DNA of 64,000 nucleotides from an uncultured Lentisphaerota bacterium. Lineage in GTDB: Bacteria > Verrucomicrobiota > Kiritimatiellia > CAIQIC01. Below are positions 29,668 through 38,667 of the stretch, piece after piece; position 1 is the stretch's first letter; each line of letters opens with the position of its first letter. The notes under the pieces were generated by a model. It ran no database searches, was not told where the DNA came from, and worked only from the letters and a program-made list of their open reading frames with translations. The position numbers were made by a program, and so were the translations under genes. The stretch covers positions 62,001 to 126,000 of the forward strand of contig CAITZM010000175.1 of the NCBI GenBank assembly GCA_903896925.1, read 5' to 3'.

Positions 29668-29834
29668 CTTCAAACTCCTTCGCGCCTCTCGCGAAACGCG
29701 CGGCACTATAGCATGCGCCCGGCGATTTGTTCAATCCCCTGTGCGGTTGGCACCGCGTTCAACCCGCGGACCGCGCGTGCTCGTCCGCCTTTCTGTTTGC
29801 CGGCGTGGTGCGGCAGGGCGTAGCATCCTGCCTC

Positions 29835-32537
29835 ATGAAAGCGAATTTCCTGCTCCTGTTGGCCTGCGGGCTGGTCCGCGCCGCCGCGGCCGAGCCGGGT
29901 GACCTGGTCTTCAACGGCGCCTTCGAAGAGTTGGTGGACGGACGGCCCGCCGGGTGGGAAGCCAGTGGTGCATCGACGGTGGTGCAGAAGCTGGCCTCCG
30001 ATCAGGGCCGCGACGGCAGGCGTTGTGCGCGGCTCGAATGTACGGCGTTCAGCGGCGACAGCCCCAGCTCGCATGCGATGCTCTGCCAGGTCGGCCGCAT
30101 CGCCGTGCGCAAGGGGCAGTGGTATCGGCTGACCTTCTTGGCCAAGGCTGCGGGGCTCACGGCGGGCGGCATCGATGTGGCCCTGACCAACACGCGGCTG
30201 TGGGCCAATGCCGGGCTTGAGGACACCTTCATCCCGCAAGCCCAGTGGCAACGTTTCGAGTTGCTGTTCCGAGCGAAGGAGGCTTTGCCCTCCGCGACCA
30301 GCCGCCTGCAGTTCTGGTTCAAGGGTACGGGCACGCTCTGGCTCGACGAGGTCTCGCTGGTGGCATCGGAGGTGGGGCCGGAGTGGTACCCGCAGATCGA
30401 CACGGCGGGAGTAAAGAACTTCGTGCCCAACAGCAGCTTCGAATGCGGCGCGGCGAACTGGGGCAGCCTCACCTGGGGGCTGAGCGGCTGGGCCGGCAAT
30501 CTCTATCGACTGGAAGGCGAACTCGACGCGGCTGCGCCGCAGCACGGCGGGCACAGCCTGAAGATCGCGCTCGCCGCGCGCACGCTGCCGGTGTTCTGGT
30601 TCGACTACTATGACCCCGTCCGCGAGCCGGTGCGCCGCGTGCTCGCGGCGAACAAGGGCTGGTTCCGGGTCAAGCCGGGTGAGCAGCTGACGCTCTCTGC
30701 CTGGCTGCGCGCCGATGCGGATGGCGTCGCCGTGCAGTTCGTCGTCAACGAGTGTAATGGCTGGTCGCAGAAGAAGCTGATGAGCGCCGGCAAGGAATGG
30801 CAGCGCTGCGCGTTCAGCTTTGCGCCACACCAGTCGTTTATCTTCATTGGTATCGGTCCTGACCTCGACGCCTCCCGCCGCGAAGCTGCGACGCTTTGGC
30901 TCGACGCCGTCCAGCTGGAACGCGGCGCGCAGATGACGGCCTATGAGCCGCGTACGCCTGTCGAGTCGTTCATCGCGAGCACTGCCGAGGGCAACATCTT
31001 CATGAAGCCCGCGGAGGGGCTGCAACTCGTTGCCCGCACGTTCAACAACGGTGACGCGGCCGCCAGGGTGACCGGCCGTTTGCGGGTGGAGAATTTCTTT
31101 GGGAAGCCGGCCGGTTCGGCCTACACGAATTTCGAAGTGCCGGCACATGGTGTCATGGAGGTGCCGTATGCGCATTTCAGCGCACCGCAGCAGGGCTTCT
31201 TCCGCGTCGACTGGATGGTGGGCGGCGCGACCCAGTCGTTGCGCGCGGCCGTCATCACGCCGGCCGACGCGAGCGCCACGGACTCGCCGCTGGGTTTCAA
31301 CCACGCCTATCCGTGGGATTACCTTGTGCGGCTGGCGCGGGCCGCCGGTGTCGTCTGGTGGCGCGACTGGTCGGCGAAATGGCAGACCGTCGAGCCGGCG
31401 CCGGGCCGGTTCGACTTCGCTGCCGCCGATGCGCAGATCCAGCGCGTGCAGGCGCTCGACGCCGAGGTCGAGGTGTTGCTGCCGTTCCCTGCGGCCAACT
31501 GGTCCTCCAGCGCGCCGTCCGCGGTCGTGGCGCGGGCCGCCTCGGGGAAATATCCGGACTCCCGCATGCCCGTCGCGTTCGCGCCCAAGGACCAGAGCGA
31601 CTTCGACCGCTACGCAGTCGAGGTCGTGCGCCACTACCGCGGCGTGCAGCCGCGGGCGGTGACGACGTATCAGGTGCTCAACGAGCCGGTCTACACGAGC
31701 TATGCGCTGCCGCAGCAGCAGGGCTACGGGATGGCTGACTACCTGCGCCTGCTCGGCTCCGCCTCCCGTGCGATGAAAGCCGCCGATCCGCAGTGCCGCA
31801 TCGTCGGCGGCCTCAGCGCGAACCTGGGCTCCGGGCACACGCGCGAGTTCATCGAGCAGGGAGGCCTGGATGCGTGCGACGTGTTCGACCTGCACATGTA
31901 TAACCCGTGCATCCCCGCCGAGACGTTCACCCGGCCGTTGGTCGAACTCGAAAAGCTGATGTGTGCGCATGGCGGTCCCAAGCCGGTCTGGATCACCGAG
32001 TGGGGTTGCTACGCCGATGACGACCCGGCGTGTTTCCCGGAGACCGTCGGCGATGCCACGATGAACCGCTGCAAGTGGCCGAGCGAGCGCGCCGCGACCG
32101 AGCACATCGTCAAGTTCACCGCCCTCGCCTTCGGGCACGGTGTCCGCAAGATCTTCTTCCACGCCGGCACCTGCGGCACCATCAACCACACCGATGCCGG
32201 CGGCGTGCTGTTCGAGTACGGTGGCGCGCCGCGCCAGATGTACGCCGGCGTCGCGGCGCTCAACCGCCTGCTCGGCGTGCCGGAGGCCTGTGCGATGGCC
32301 GTCGAGCGCGACGAGTTGCGCGCCTATGTGTTCCAGAAAAAATCCGACGCCGTGGCCGTCGTGTGGTCCGCCTCGCAACCGCCAGTGGAGCTGAAACTGC
32401 TGGAAAGCGTGCAGGCCTTCGACCTCATGGGCAACGCGCTGCCGCAGCGCGCCCTCAAGCTGACCGCCACGCCGGTCTATCTGCAAGCCGCCCGGGCCGC
32501 GGACCTGAAGGGTCTTTTCACAACCTTGGGAAAGTGA
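29835..32537 (+). CDS. Secreted glycoside-hydrolase-like protein (carbohydrate-binding N-terminus plus GH39/GH5-like TIM barrel)
   Basis: MKANFLLLLACGLVRAAAAE signal. Two lectin-like segments ('LVFNGAFEELVDGRPAGWEASG', 'NFVPNSSFECGAANWG'). Barrel motifs 'WWRDWSAKWQTVEPAPGRFDF', 'YQVLNEPVYTSYALP', 'PVWITEWGCY'. Confidence 0.75.
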   Translation: MKANFLLLLACGLVRAAAAEPGDLVFNGAFEELVDGRPAGWEASGASTVVQKLASDQGRDGRRCARLECTAFSGDSPSSHAMLCQVGRIAVRKGQWYRLTFLAKAAGLTAGGIDVALTNTRLWANAGLEDTFIPQAQWQRFELLFRAKEALPSATSRLQFWFKGTGTLWLDEVSLVASEVGPEWYPQIDTAGVKNFVPNSSFECGAANWGSLTWGLSGWAGNLYRLEGELDAAAPQHGGHSLKIALAARTLPVFWFDYYDPVREPVRRVLAANKGWFRVKPGEQLTLSAWLRADADGVAVQFVVNECNGWSQKKLMSAGKEWQRCAFSFAPHQSFIFIGIGPDLDASRREAATLWLDAVQLERGAQMTAYEPRTPVESFIASTAEGNIFMKPAEGLQLVARTFNNGDAAARVTGRLRVENFFGKPAGSAYTNFEVPAHGVMEVPYAHFSAPQQGFFRVDWMVGGATQSLRAAVITPADASATDSPLGFNHAYPWDYLVRLARAAGVVWWRDWSAKWQTVEPAPGRFDFAAADAQIQRVQALDAEVEVLLPFPAANWSSSAPSAVVARAASGKYPDSRMPVAFAPKDQSDFDRYAVEVVRHYRGVQPRAVTTYQVLNEPVYTSYALPQQQGYGMADYLRLLGSASRAMKAADPQCRIVGGLSANLGSGHTREFIEQGGLDACDVFDLHMYNPCIPAETFTRPLVELEKLMCAHGGPKPVWITEWGCYADDDPACFPETVGDATMNRCKWPSERAATEHIVKFTALAFGHGVRKIFFHAGTCGTINHTDAGGVLFEYGGAPRQMYAGVAALNRLLGVPEACAMAVERDELRAYVFQKKSDAVAVVWSASQPPVELKLLESVQAFDLMGNALPQRALKLTATPVYLQAARAADLKGLFTTLGK

Positions 32538-32546
32538 CGGCCCATA

Positions 32547-32598
32547 CTGTAGCCGCATGCGTCAGCATGCGGCCAAGGTCTTACTAACGCGGCTACAG
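32547..32598. repeat. Palindromic intergenic element, CTGTAGC...GCTACAG family
   Basis: Outer arms CTGTAGCCGC (32547-32556) and GCGGCTACAG (32589-32598) are perfect complements. Inner perfect 8-bp stem CCGCATGC-GTCA-GCATGCGG (32553-32572). Confidence 0.8.
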
Positions 32599-32893
32599 AT
32601 GCTTTCCCAGTCTTCCTTCTATTCCCAAGGCTTCTGAAAAGCGAAGTTAATCTGGCGAGCGACCGTTTCCGGCTGGCTGGGAGCGGCGGCTTTCCAGCCG
32701 CTGCAGGGAGAACGCTGGTCGCGAGTTTTGCTTGCGTTGTACGGTTGATGGCTGTGATGGGGGGGGGGGCATGGCGGCGTGACACGCCGCCCTCCACTGT
32801 GGAGGGCAGTGCCAGTTCGTGTTTGCGAGTTGGCTGGCCAAGCCCTCCTGACCGATGGGCTCTCCGCACGGTCTTGGACCTTAAAGGACCCGG

Positions 32894-32910
32894 TTTTCCA
32901 GCCCTTGGAA
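32894..32910. repeat. TTTTCCAAGCCTTGGAA-like motif (degenerate copy)
   Basis: TTTTCCAGCCCTTGGAA, 15/17 identity to the copy at 38623; lies just 3' of the glycosyltransferase stop. Confidence 0.5.
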
Positions 32911-32914
32911 TGGA

Positions 32915-34924
32915 TCACTTCGGCGCGAAGGCGCGCAGTTCGGCGAGGCTCCACCAGGAGCGCGGATGGGCCTCGGTCAGCACCAGGCGGAGGTGGCGCA
33001 CGGTCACCGGCGGGAAGGCCACGGTGAAGTGATCGCCGTACACGTTGAAGCGCGGCTGGCCATTCTCCCAGAACATCAGGGAGCCCTGTGCCGAGGAGTC
33101 TTGGAGGGTGCGCCACGCCGTCCCATCGTCGGAAGCCTCGACGCGGAAGGCCCCGGGCGTGTCGGTGCAGTTTGGCCCGAGGTCGCAGCGCAGCAGGCAG
33201 ACGCTGTGGGGCGCTCCGAAATCCACGGCAAAGGACATGCCCTTTTGCTGCGGCACGCCGGTCTCCCAGCTCGTCCCCGTTTTCCCGTCGAGCACGCGCG
33301 CGGCTTGTTCGGTTTTCACGCTGGCGCTCGCCTGCCAGCCGGTGCGCGGCAGTTCGACCAGTTCCCGGCGGCCGTAGGGTGGGACGAAATCGTGATAAAC
33401 CACGAAGTGGCCGACCTGTTCCTGCTTGAATTGTGCGCCGATGTTCTTGAGGGGCACGGCGAAGTCGCCGGGGAAAAAGCGCAGGGTGGGGTGGGCGACA
33501 AAGGCGACGTTGGTCGCGGCGTCGAGCACGTCCTTGAACTTCACGTCACTGGCGCGGCGCGGGAAGCGCTCGTTGTAGGGCTCCCCGAAGATGATCTGCT
33601 CGGCCGCCTCGTAGGTGCAGCGGTAGGCGATCCAGTAGTGCGCGTAGACGCGGTTGATGTGGTGCGCCGTGAGCCATTGGTGCAGCGGGCGCGAGTCGGG
33701 CAGCTCGAGGTCCATCGCCATGACCTTCGGGTCGCGCCAGTGCCGGGCGAGCAGGGCGACGCCCCAACACTGGCCGGCGACGAGCACGGCGAGCAGCGCC
33801 CAGAACAGCCAGCGCGATTTCGTGCGCAGCTGATCCAAGCCGATGGCGAGCAACACCGGCAGCGCCGACATGATCGGCAGGAGGTAGCGCACATCCTTCC
33901 AGTCGGAGCGCGAACTGCGGCAGAAGGTGAAGAGGGCTGCGCCGGCCAGCGTGGTCAGCAGGATGACGCCGTCGGCGCTCTTCAGCGAGAGCAGCGGCAG
34001 GCGTGCGAACATCCGCCAGCGGCTGCACAGCGCCCAGAGGATGGCCCCGATCCAGATCAGGCCGACCGCCCAGGCCAGCGCGAGCGGCAGGCTGGTGAAG
34101 TGCTCGCTGTCGCCGTACAGCATCACCTTCGCGCCGACGAGGAAATGCAGGGTTCCTGAACAGGTGGTCTGGAGCAGTTCCCAGGAACGGTGCCACGACG
34201 CGGTCTGGCCGACATCGCGGAACGTCGCGCCGTGGTGGATGTAGTTATAGGCGAGCAGCGGCAGCGCGCCGAGGCCGAAGGCCGCGGCACCGGCCCAGGC
34301 CTCGCGCCGCAGGAAGAGCAGCTTGTCGCGCAGGAACAGGATCAGCACGGCGACGCCGATGTAGCTGACCATGAGGATGTGCAGCCAGAAGGAAAAACCG
34401 AGCAGGAAGCCCAGGGCGACGAACTTGGCGAGGCGGCGCGGTTCGTCGCTCCGGAAGGCGAGGTCGTGGATGAGCACGAGCGCGAACGAGCCGAGCGTGA
34501 TGCAGGCGAGGTAGTTGTCCGGCGGGATCAGCGCGCCGTTCATGGCGAGATAGGGTGGGGGGATGACCAGCAGCGCCAGCAGCGTCACGCCGGCCGACGC
34601 GCCGCCGATGCGCCGCGCGAGCTGCCAGCTGGCGAACAGGAACAGGAAGCACATCAGCAGTGCGTAGATACGGACCGCAAAGATGGTCGGGCCGAACAGC
34701 GCAATCGTGCCGGCCTGGAAGAACGATTCCTGCGTGCCCATGTAGGACTGGCCCCAATAGACGACGGGGAATTCGCCCCGGAGGATGTGCATGGCCATCA
34801 GGCCCGGCCAGGCCTCGTCCGAGGAAAAGGGCACGGTTTGCAGCGCGAAGCCGAAGAAGCCGAGGCGGAAGAGCGCCGCCAGAATCACGAGAATCCAAAT
34901 GAGTCGTTTCACGCGGCGCACCAT
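32915..34924 (-). CDS. GT-C family (GT39/ArnT-like) membrane glycosyltransferase with C-terminal discoidin (F5/8 type C)-like domain
   Basis: Multiple TM helices; 'FSSDEAWPGLMAMHILRGEFPVVYWGQSYMGTQE' is typical of PMT_2-like luminal loop 1. C-terminal 'ASASVKTEQAARVLDGKTGTSWETG...FAVDFGAPHSVCLLRCDLG...FRVEASDDGTAWRTL...VRHLRLVLTE' is F5/8-type. Confidence 0.82.
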   Translation of the reverse strand: MVRRVKRLIWILVILAALFRLGFFGFALQTVPFSSDEAWPGLMAMHILRGEFPVVYWGQSYMGTQESFFQAGTIALFGPTIFAVRIYALLMCFLFLFASWQLARRIGGASAGVTLLALLVIPPPYLAMNGALIPPDNYLACITLGSFALVLIHDLAFRSDEPRRLAKFVALGFLLGFSFWLHILMVSYIGVAVLILFLRDKLLFLRREAWAGAAAFGLGALPLLAYNYIHHGATFRDVGQTASWHRSWELLQTTCSGTLHFLVGAKVMLYGDSEHFTSLPLALAWAVGLIWIGAILWALCSRWRMFARLPLLSLKSADGVILLTTLAGAALFTFCRSSRSDWKDVRYLLPIMSALPVLLAIGLDQLRTKSRWLFWALLAVLVAGQCWGVALLARHWRDPKVMAMDLELPDSRPLHQWLTAHHINRVYAHYWIAYRCTYEAAEQIIFGEPYNERFPRRASDVKFKDVLDAATNVAFVAHPTLRFFPGDFAVPLKNIGAQFKQEQVGHFVVYHDFVPPYGRRELVELPRTGWQASASVKTEQAARVLDGKTGTSWETGVPQQKGMSFAVDFGAPHSVCLLRCDLGPNCTDTPGAFRVEASDDGTAWRTLQDSSAQGSLMFWENGQPRFNVYGDHFTVAFPPVTVRHLRLVLTEAHPRSWWSLAELRAFAPK

Positions 34925-35014
34925 AGAACGGAGTGACGCCGGAATAAAACCTTTTTTCACTTCGGGAATTCGATTGCGCGGAAGCGGCACGCCCCACTAT
35001 CCTCCGCGCCGACG

Positions 35015-35836
35015 ATGAGCGCCGGTTACATCCATAGCTTCACGCCCCGCGAACAGCAGCGCCTGATCGAGCAGGCCGAGTTCCTCGTGCCGTGGCTGCA
35101 CCGCCACATGGAGTACGCCGGTTGTGCGCGCGTGCTGGAGGTCGGCTGCGGCGTCGGTGCGCAACTGCGCGTGCTGGCGCGGCGTTTCCCGGCGACGCGG
35201 TTCACCGGCCTCGACGCGGCGCCGGAGCAGATCGAACGCGCGCGGGTCCTGCTCGCGAACCCCATCGCCGAGGGACGCGTGGAGCTGGCGCAGGGCTCGG
35301 CCTATGCGCTGCCTTTCCCCGCGGGGGCCTTTGACGGTGCGTTCTTCTGTTGGGTGTTCGAACATCTGGACCAGCCGGCCACGGCGCTGCGCGAGGCGGC
35401 GCGGGTGTTGAAACCAGGCGGCGTGCTGTTCGCCTCCGAGGTTTTCAACGCCGGCGTCTATTGCGATCCGCCGCGCGGCGCGCTGATGGCGTATTGGAGC
35501 GCCTTCAACCAGCTCCAGCGCGAGTTCGGCGGACATCCCGATGTCGGTGTGCGGCTGGCGAACCTCGCTGTGGCGGCCGGCTTGAGCGACGTGGAACTGC
35601 GCGACATTGCGCCGCACCTGGATGGCCGGCTCGCGCCTGCGGAGCGCAAAGCCATGGCGGATTATTTCTGCGCGATTTTCTCCAGCGGTGCGCCGGAACT
35701 CATGCGGCGCGGCCGCGTCACCCCGGAACTGGTCGCCGCGATGCAGCGCGATTTTGCCGCGATTGCGGGCGAACCGGACGCGATCATGGTCTACACCGCG
35801 TTTCAGCTGCGCGCGGTCAAGCCTGCGAGCGGCTGA
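35015..35836 (+). CDS. Class I SAM-dependent methyltransferase
   Basis: Motif I 'VLEVGCGVGAQLRVLA', 'FTGLDAAPEQIERAR', 'GAFDGAFFCWVFEHLDQPATALREAARVLKPGGVLFASE'. Confidence 0.88.
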   Translation: MSAGYIHSFTPREQQRLIEQAEFLVPWLHRHMEYAGCARVLEVGCGVGAQLRVLARRFPATRFTGLDAAPEQIERARVLLANPIAEGRVELAQGSAYALPFPAGAFDGAFFCWVFEHLDQPATALREAARVLKPGGVLFASEVFNAGVYCDPPRGALMAYWSAFNQLQREFGGHPDVGVRLANLAVAAGLSDVELRDIAPHLDGRLAPAERKAMADYFCAIFSSGAPELMRRGRVTPELVAAMQRDFAAIAGEPDAIMVYTAFQLRAVKPASG

Positions 35837-35881
35837 AGTTGGTTCGTGCTACGTTTTATGGTGTTGCTGGAGTCACTGGAT

Positions 35882-36784
35882 TTACGCCTGCTCCGCAATC
35901 CAGCCTTCGCGGCCGGGCTGGGTGAAGGGCACGACGCGGCCGGCCGGTAACGCGGTCAGGTCGGCAGGCAGCAGCGCGCCGAGCGGGACGACCTGCCAGC
36001 CGCGCCGCATAACCTCGGCGAGAAACTCGCGGAACATGTTGTGGCACAGGATGCCCTCGACCTCGGCATGGATCGTCAGCACGTTGAGCGCGCCGGGCTT
36101 GAGTTGGGCGAGCAGCGCGGCGTTATACCCCGCGTTGGTCAGGCCGTCGCGGCCGATGACTTCGTCGTAGGTCGGCAGCGTCGTCGGGACCTGCGGCTGA
36201 GCGAGCGTCTGGCCGGAGACGAGCGGGCGGAAGAGGCTGGTGCCGCGCACGTCGCTGTTGTAGCGGAAGGGCAGTTTCGACTTGGCCAGCAACGTCGCCT
36301 CGTTGCATTTCCAGCCCGGCGCGGCGGAGCAGTCGGGCTGGCGGCCGAGAAGCTGCGCGAGGGCGTCGCTGCCCAGCGCGAGCTGCGCCGACTGGAAGGC
36401 CGCGCCGCCCCCCTCCATCCGCATCTGCCAGGCGTGATGGTCCCAGGCGTGCAGGCCGACCTCGTGGCCGCTGGCCGCGGTTTTTCGGATGACAGAGCCG
36501 AAGGCCTTCCCGATCAGCGATCCCGGCCAGAAGGTGCCGCGCAGCAGGATGTCCCAGCCGTAGAGCGAGGCCCCGCCGGAGCGCAGCATTTTCAGAAAAA
36601 ACTGCGGTTTGATCAGCCGCCAGAGGTGCCGACCCATGTTGTCCGGCCCGACGGAAAAGAAAAACGAGCCGCGTACGCCGGCCTCGTCCAGCGCGCGCAC
36701 GATGGGCAGGACGCCCTCGCGCGTGCCACGGAAGGTGTCCACATCAATCTTCAGTCCCAGTTGCATAAGCGTCTCGTTTCTCAC
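35882..36784 (-). CDS. arnD: Polysaccharide deacetylase, ArnD-like (4-deoxy-4-formamido-L-arabinose-phosphoundecaprenol deformylase family)
   Basis: 'LGLKIDVDTFRGTREGVLPIVRALDEAGVRGSFFFSVGPDNMGRHLWRL', 'HEVGLHAWDHHAWQ', 'SAAPGWKCNE'. GTG at 36784 overlaps the upstream stop; ATG at 36766 is an alternative start. Confidence 0.82.
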   Translation of the reverse strand: MRNETLMQLGLKIDVDTFRGTREGVLPIVRALDEAGVRGSFFFSVGPDNMGRHLWRLIKPQFFLKMLRSGGASLYGWDILLRGTFWPGSLIGKAFGSVIRKTAASGHEVGLHAWDHHAWQMRMEGGGAAFQSAQLALGSDALAQLLGRQPDCSAAPGWKCNEATLLAKSKLPFRYNSDVRGTSLFRPLVSGQTLAQPQVPTTLPTYDEVIGRDGLTNAGYNAALLAQLKPGALNVLTIHAEVEGILCHNMFREFLAEVMRRGWQVVPLGALLPADLTALPAGRVVPFTQPGREGWIAEQA

Positions 36785-37443
36785 CCGATCAGCGCCGGCA
36801 GATCCGCCAGCGTGGCGAGCACCGCATCCGCGCCCGCGGCGAGCAGGGCGGCGCGGTCATAGGCGCCGGTGGTGACGCCGATCGTGCGGGCGCCCGCGGC
36901 GTGCCCGGCGTGCATGTCGTCGGGCGTGTCGCCGACCATCACGGCCTGCGCCGGCGGCACCGAGAGCTGCGCGCAAGCGGTCAGCACGGCCTCCGGGGCC
37001 GGCTTGACCTGCTGCACATGTTCCAGCGCGACGATGGTGGCAAAATCCACGCCGAAGCCGAAGCCTTCGAGAATGTAGCGCGCGCCGTGTTCGGAACGGC
37101 TGGTGGCGATCCCCAGTTTGACGCGGGGGCGGAGCTGGTCGAGGCAGGCGCGCAAGCCCGGCATCTCGCGCGTCTGCGCCAGGCAGACCGGCCAGAACGC
37201 CGCGCGGTAGGCATCGACATGGGCCTGCACGCGTGCCGGCCCGGCGGCCGGTTCCAAGGTCTGGAAGATCTCGTAGAGGGGCCTTCCAATCCTGGGAAGA
37301 ATTTCCGCGCGCGGCAGCGGTGCGCGGCCGTGCGCGACGAGCGCGGCGTTGAGCGAGTGGCAGATCGCCTCGGTGGCGTCGAATAACGTGCCGTCGAAAT
37401 CGAAAATCACGGCGCGGATGTTGGTAAAATGTGACGCTTGCAT
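36781..37443 (-). CDS. HAD-superfamily hydrolase (phosphoglycolate phosphatase-like)
   Basis: 'VIFDFDGTLFDAT', 'GIATSRSEHG', 'KPAPEAVL', 'VMVGDTPDDMHAG' are the four HAD motifs. Confidence 0.88.
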   Translation of the reverse strand: MQASHFTNIRAVIFDFDGTLFDATEAICHSLNAALVAHGRAPLPRAEILPRIGRPLYEIFQTLEPAAGPARVQAHVDAYRAAFWPVCLAQTREMPGLRACLDQLRPRVKLGIATSRSEHGARYILEGFGFGVDFATIVALEHVQQVKPAPEAVLTACAQLSVPPAQAVMVGDTPDDMHAGHAAGARTIGVTTGAYDRAALLAAGADAVLATLADLPALIG

Positions 37444-37661
37444 CGCGCCGCATCAAACCACGAACGGCCGGCCAAAAAAAGCAGAAAGAAGAAAGAGGAT
37501 GAAGGATACGGGAGGTGTGATGCGAGATAGGGGCGTCTGAAGTCCTGTGGTCAACATCCGACGGCCTGATTTTCACGTACCATTTTTCCGCTGCCCTTAT
37601 CCCGCAGCTCGTATCTCGCATCTCTCTTTGCGTGCGGGGCGCGGAGGTGTATTGTCCACAC

Positions 37662-38609
37662 ATGCATTTTCGCTTCACATTGTTGGGCCTGGCGCTGCTG
37701 GCGCTGGCCGGCGCGGCGCGTGCGCAGACTCCGGCCGCGGGCGCCAACGCCGGCCAGTCGCGCGATATCACACAGGCCACCACGCTTGGTCCACCGCTCA
37801 AGCCCGGCCTGCACGAGATGATCTCGGTGGGCACGCGCTGGCTGCCCGACGTGGAGTGGGATACAGGCGGCCGCGCGCGGGTCGCACGGGCAAGCCTGTC
37901 CGGCGGCCTGAGCTATTTCCAGTCGCCGACGATGCAATACGGGCTGATGGCCGATCATGAAGTAAGCCGCTACGAATTTGCCGGCCCCGCGGTGGATCCG
38001 CTCTGGGATGCGCAACCCGGTGAGATGCGGGTCGAACGCGTCATGGCCAACCTGCGCCTGCCGTTGGACAAGGACTGGTCACTGTTTGCCGCCGTGGATG
38101 GCTCGTGGGCGCTGGCGCGCGGCGCGAGCTATGCCGACTCCTTCACCTGGGGTGGCATGGTCAGCGCCCGCGGCCAGGTGGCGACGAACTTCGCTTTTAC
38201 CTTTGGCCTGTTCGCCCATACGCGGCTGGAGGCGAATGTGCGCGTGCTACCGATCCCCGGAATCGAGTGGCAGATCAACGAGGACTGGAAGCTGGCGACG
38301 GCGCAGGGCCTGACGCTGACGCGCAAAATCAACCGGCGCTGGCAGGCCGACCTCGCCGTGCTGGTGGAAAACCGCGAATACCGGATGCCGGCGGAGCAGC
38401 CGTTCGCGGGCGGCATCTTCCGCGACCGCAGCGTGCCGCTGATCACGAACCTGCGCTGGTCGCCCAATCCCGGGATGTTCGCCCAGCTCTCGGTCGGCGT
38501 CAGCCCGTGGCAGCAGCAGCGCCTGACCGACCGCCCTGACGCGCCCGACCTGACCGAGCAAAGCCACTGGACGCCCAGCCTCGCGCTCACCGCCGGCCTG
38601 CGGTTCTGA
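37662..38609 (+). CDS. Outer-membrane beta-barrel-like hypothetical protein (possibly DUF6268-like)
   Basis: Signal MHFRFTLLGLALLALAGAARAQ; alternating amphipathic strands; aromatic/Phe C-terminus (...ALTAGLRF). Confidence 0.6.
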   Translation: MHFRFTLLGLALLALAGAARAQTPAAGANAGQSRDITQATTLGPPLKPGLHEMISVGTRWLPDVEWDTGGRARVARASLSGGLSYFQSPTMQYGLMADHEVSRYEFAGPAVDPLWDAQPGEMRVERVMANLRLPLDKDWSLFAAVDGSWALARGASYADSFTWGGMVSARGQVATNFAFTFGLFAHTRLEANVRVLPIPGIEWQINEDWKLATAQGLTLTRKINRRWQADLAVLVENREYRMPAEQPFAGGIFRDRSVPLITNLRWSPNPGMFAQLSVGVSPWQQQRLTDRPDAPDLTEQSHWTPSLALTAGLRF

Positions 38610-38622
38610 ATGGTTCGATGGT

Positions 38623-38641
38623 TTTTCCAAGCCTTGGAAAA
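38623..38641. promoter_or_regulatory. Palindrome TTTTCCAAGCCTTGGAAAA
   Basis: Perfect 8-nt arms TTTTCCAA/TTGGAAAA around GCC, 27 bp upstream of the ATG at 38668. Related copies at 51022 and 32894. Confidence 0.55.
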
Positions 38642-38667
38642 CCCTGCGCAAACGCTACACTGCCGCC

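Noticed and set aside
29706-32558. 950-aa minus-strand ORF opposite the glycoside-hydrolase-like gene
   Set aside because: Arg/His/Ala-rich with no domain motif; the plus strand has signal peptide and TIM-barrel motifs.
37270-37300. CCTTCCAATCCTGGGAAG resembling the TTTTCCAAGCCTTGGAA motif
   Set aside because: Lies inside the HAD coding sequence (LPRIGRPL) with several mismatches; probably chance.
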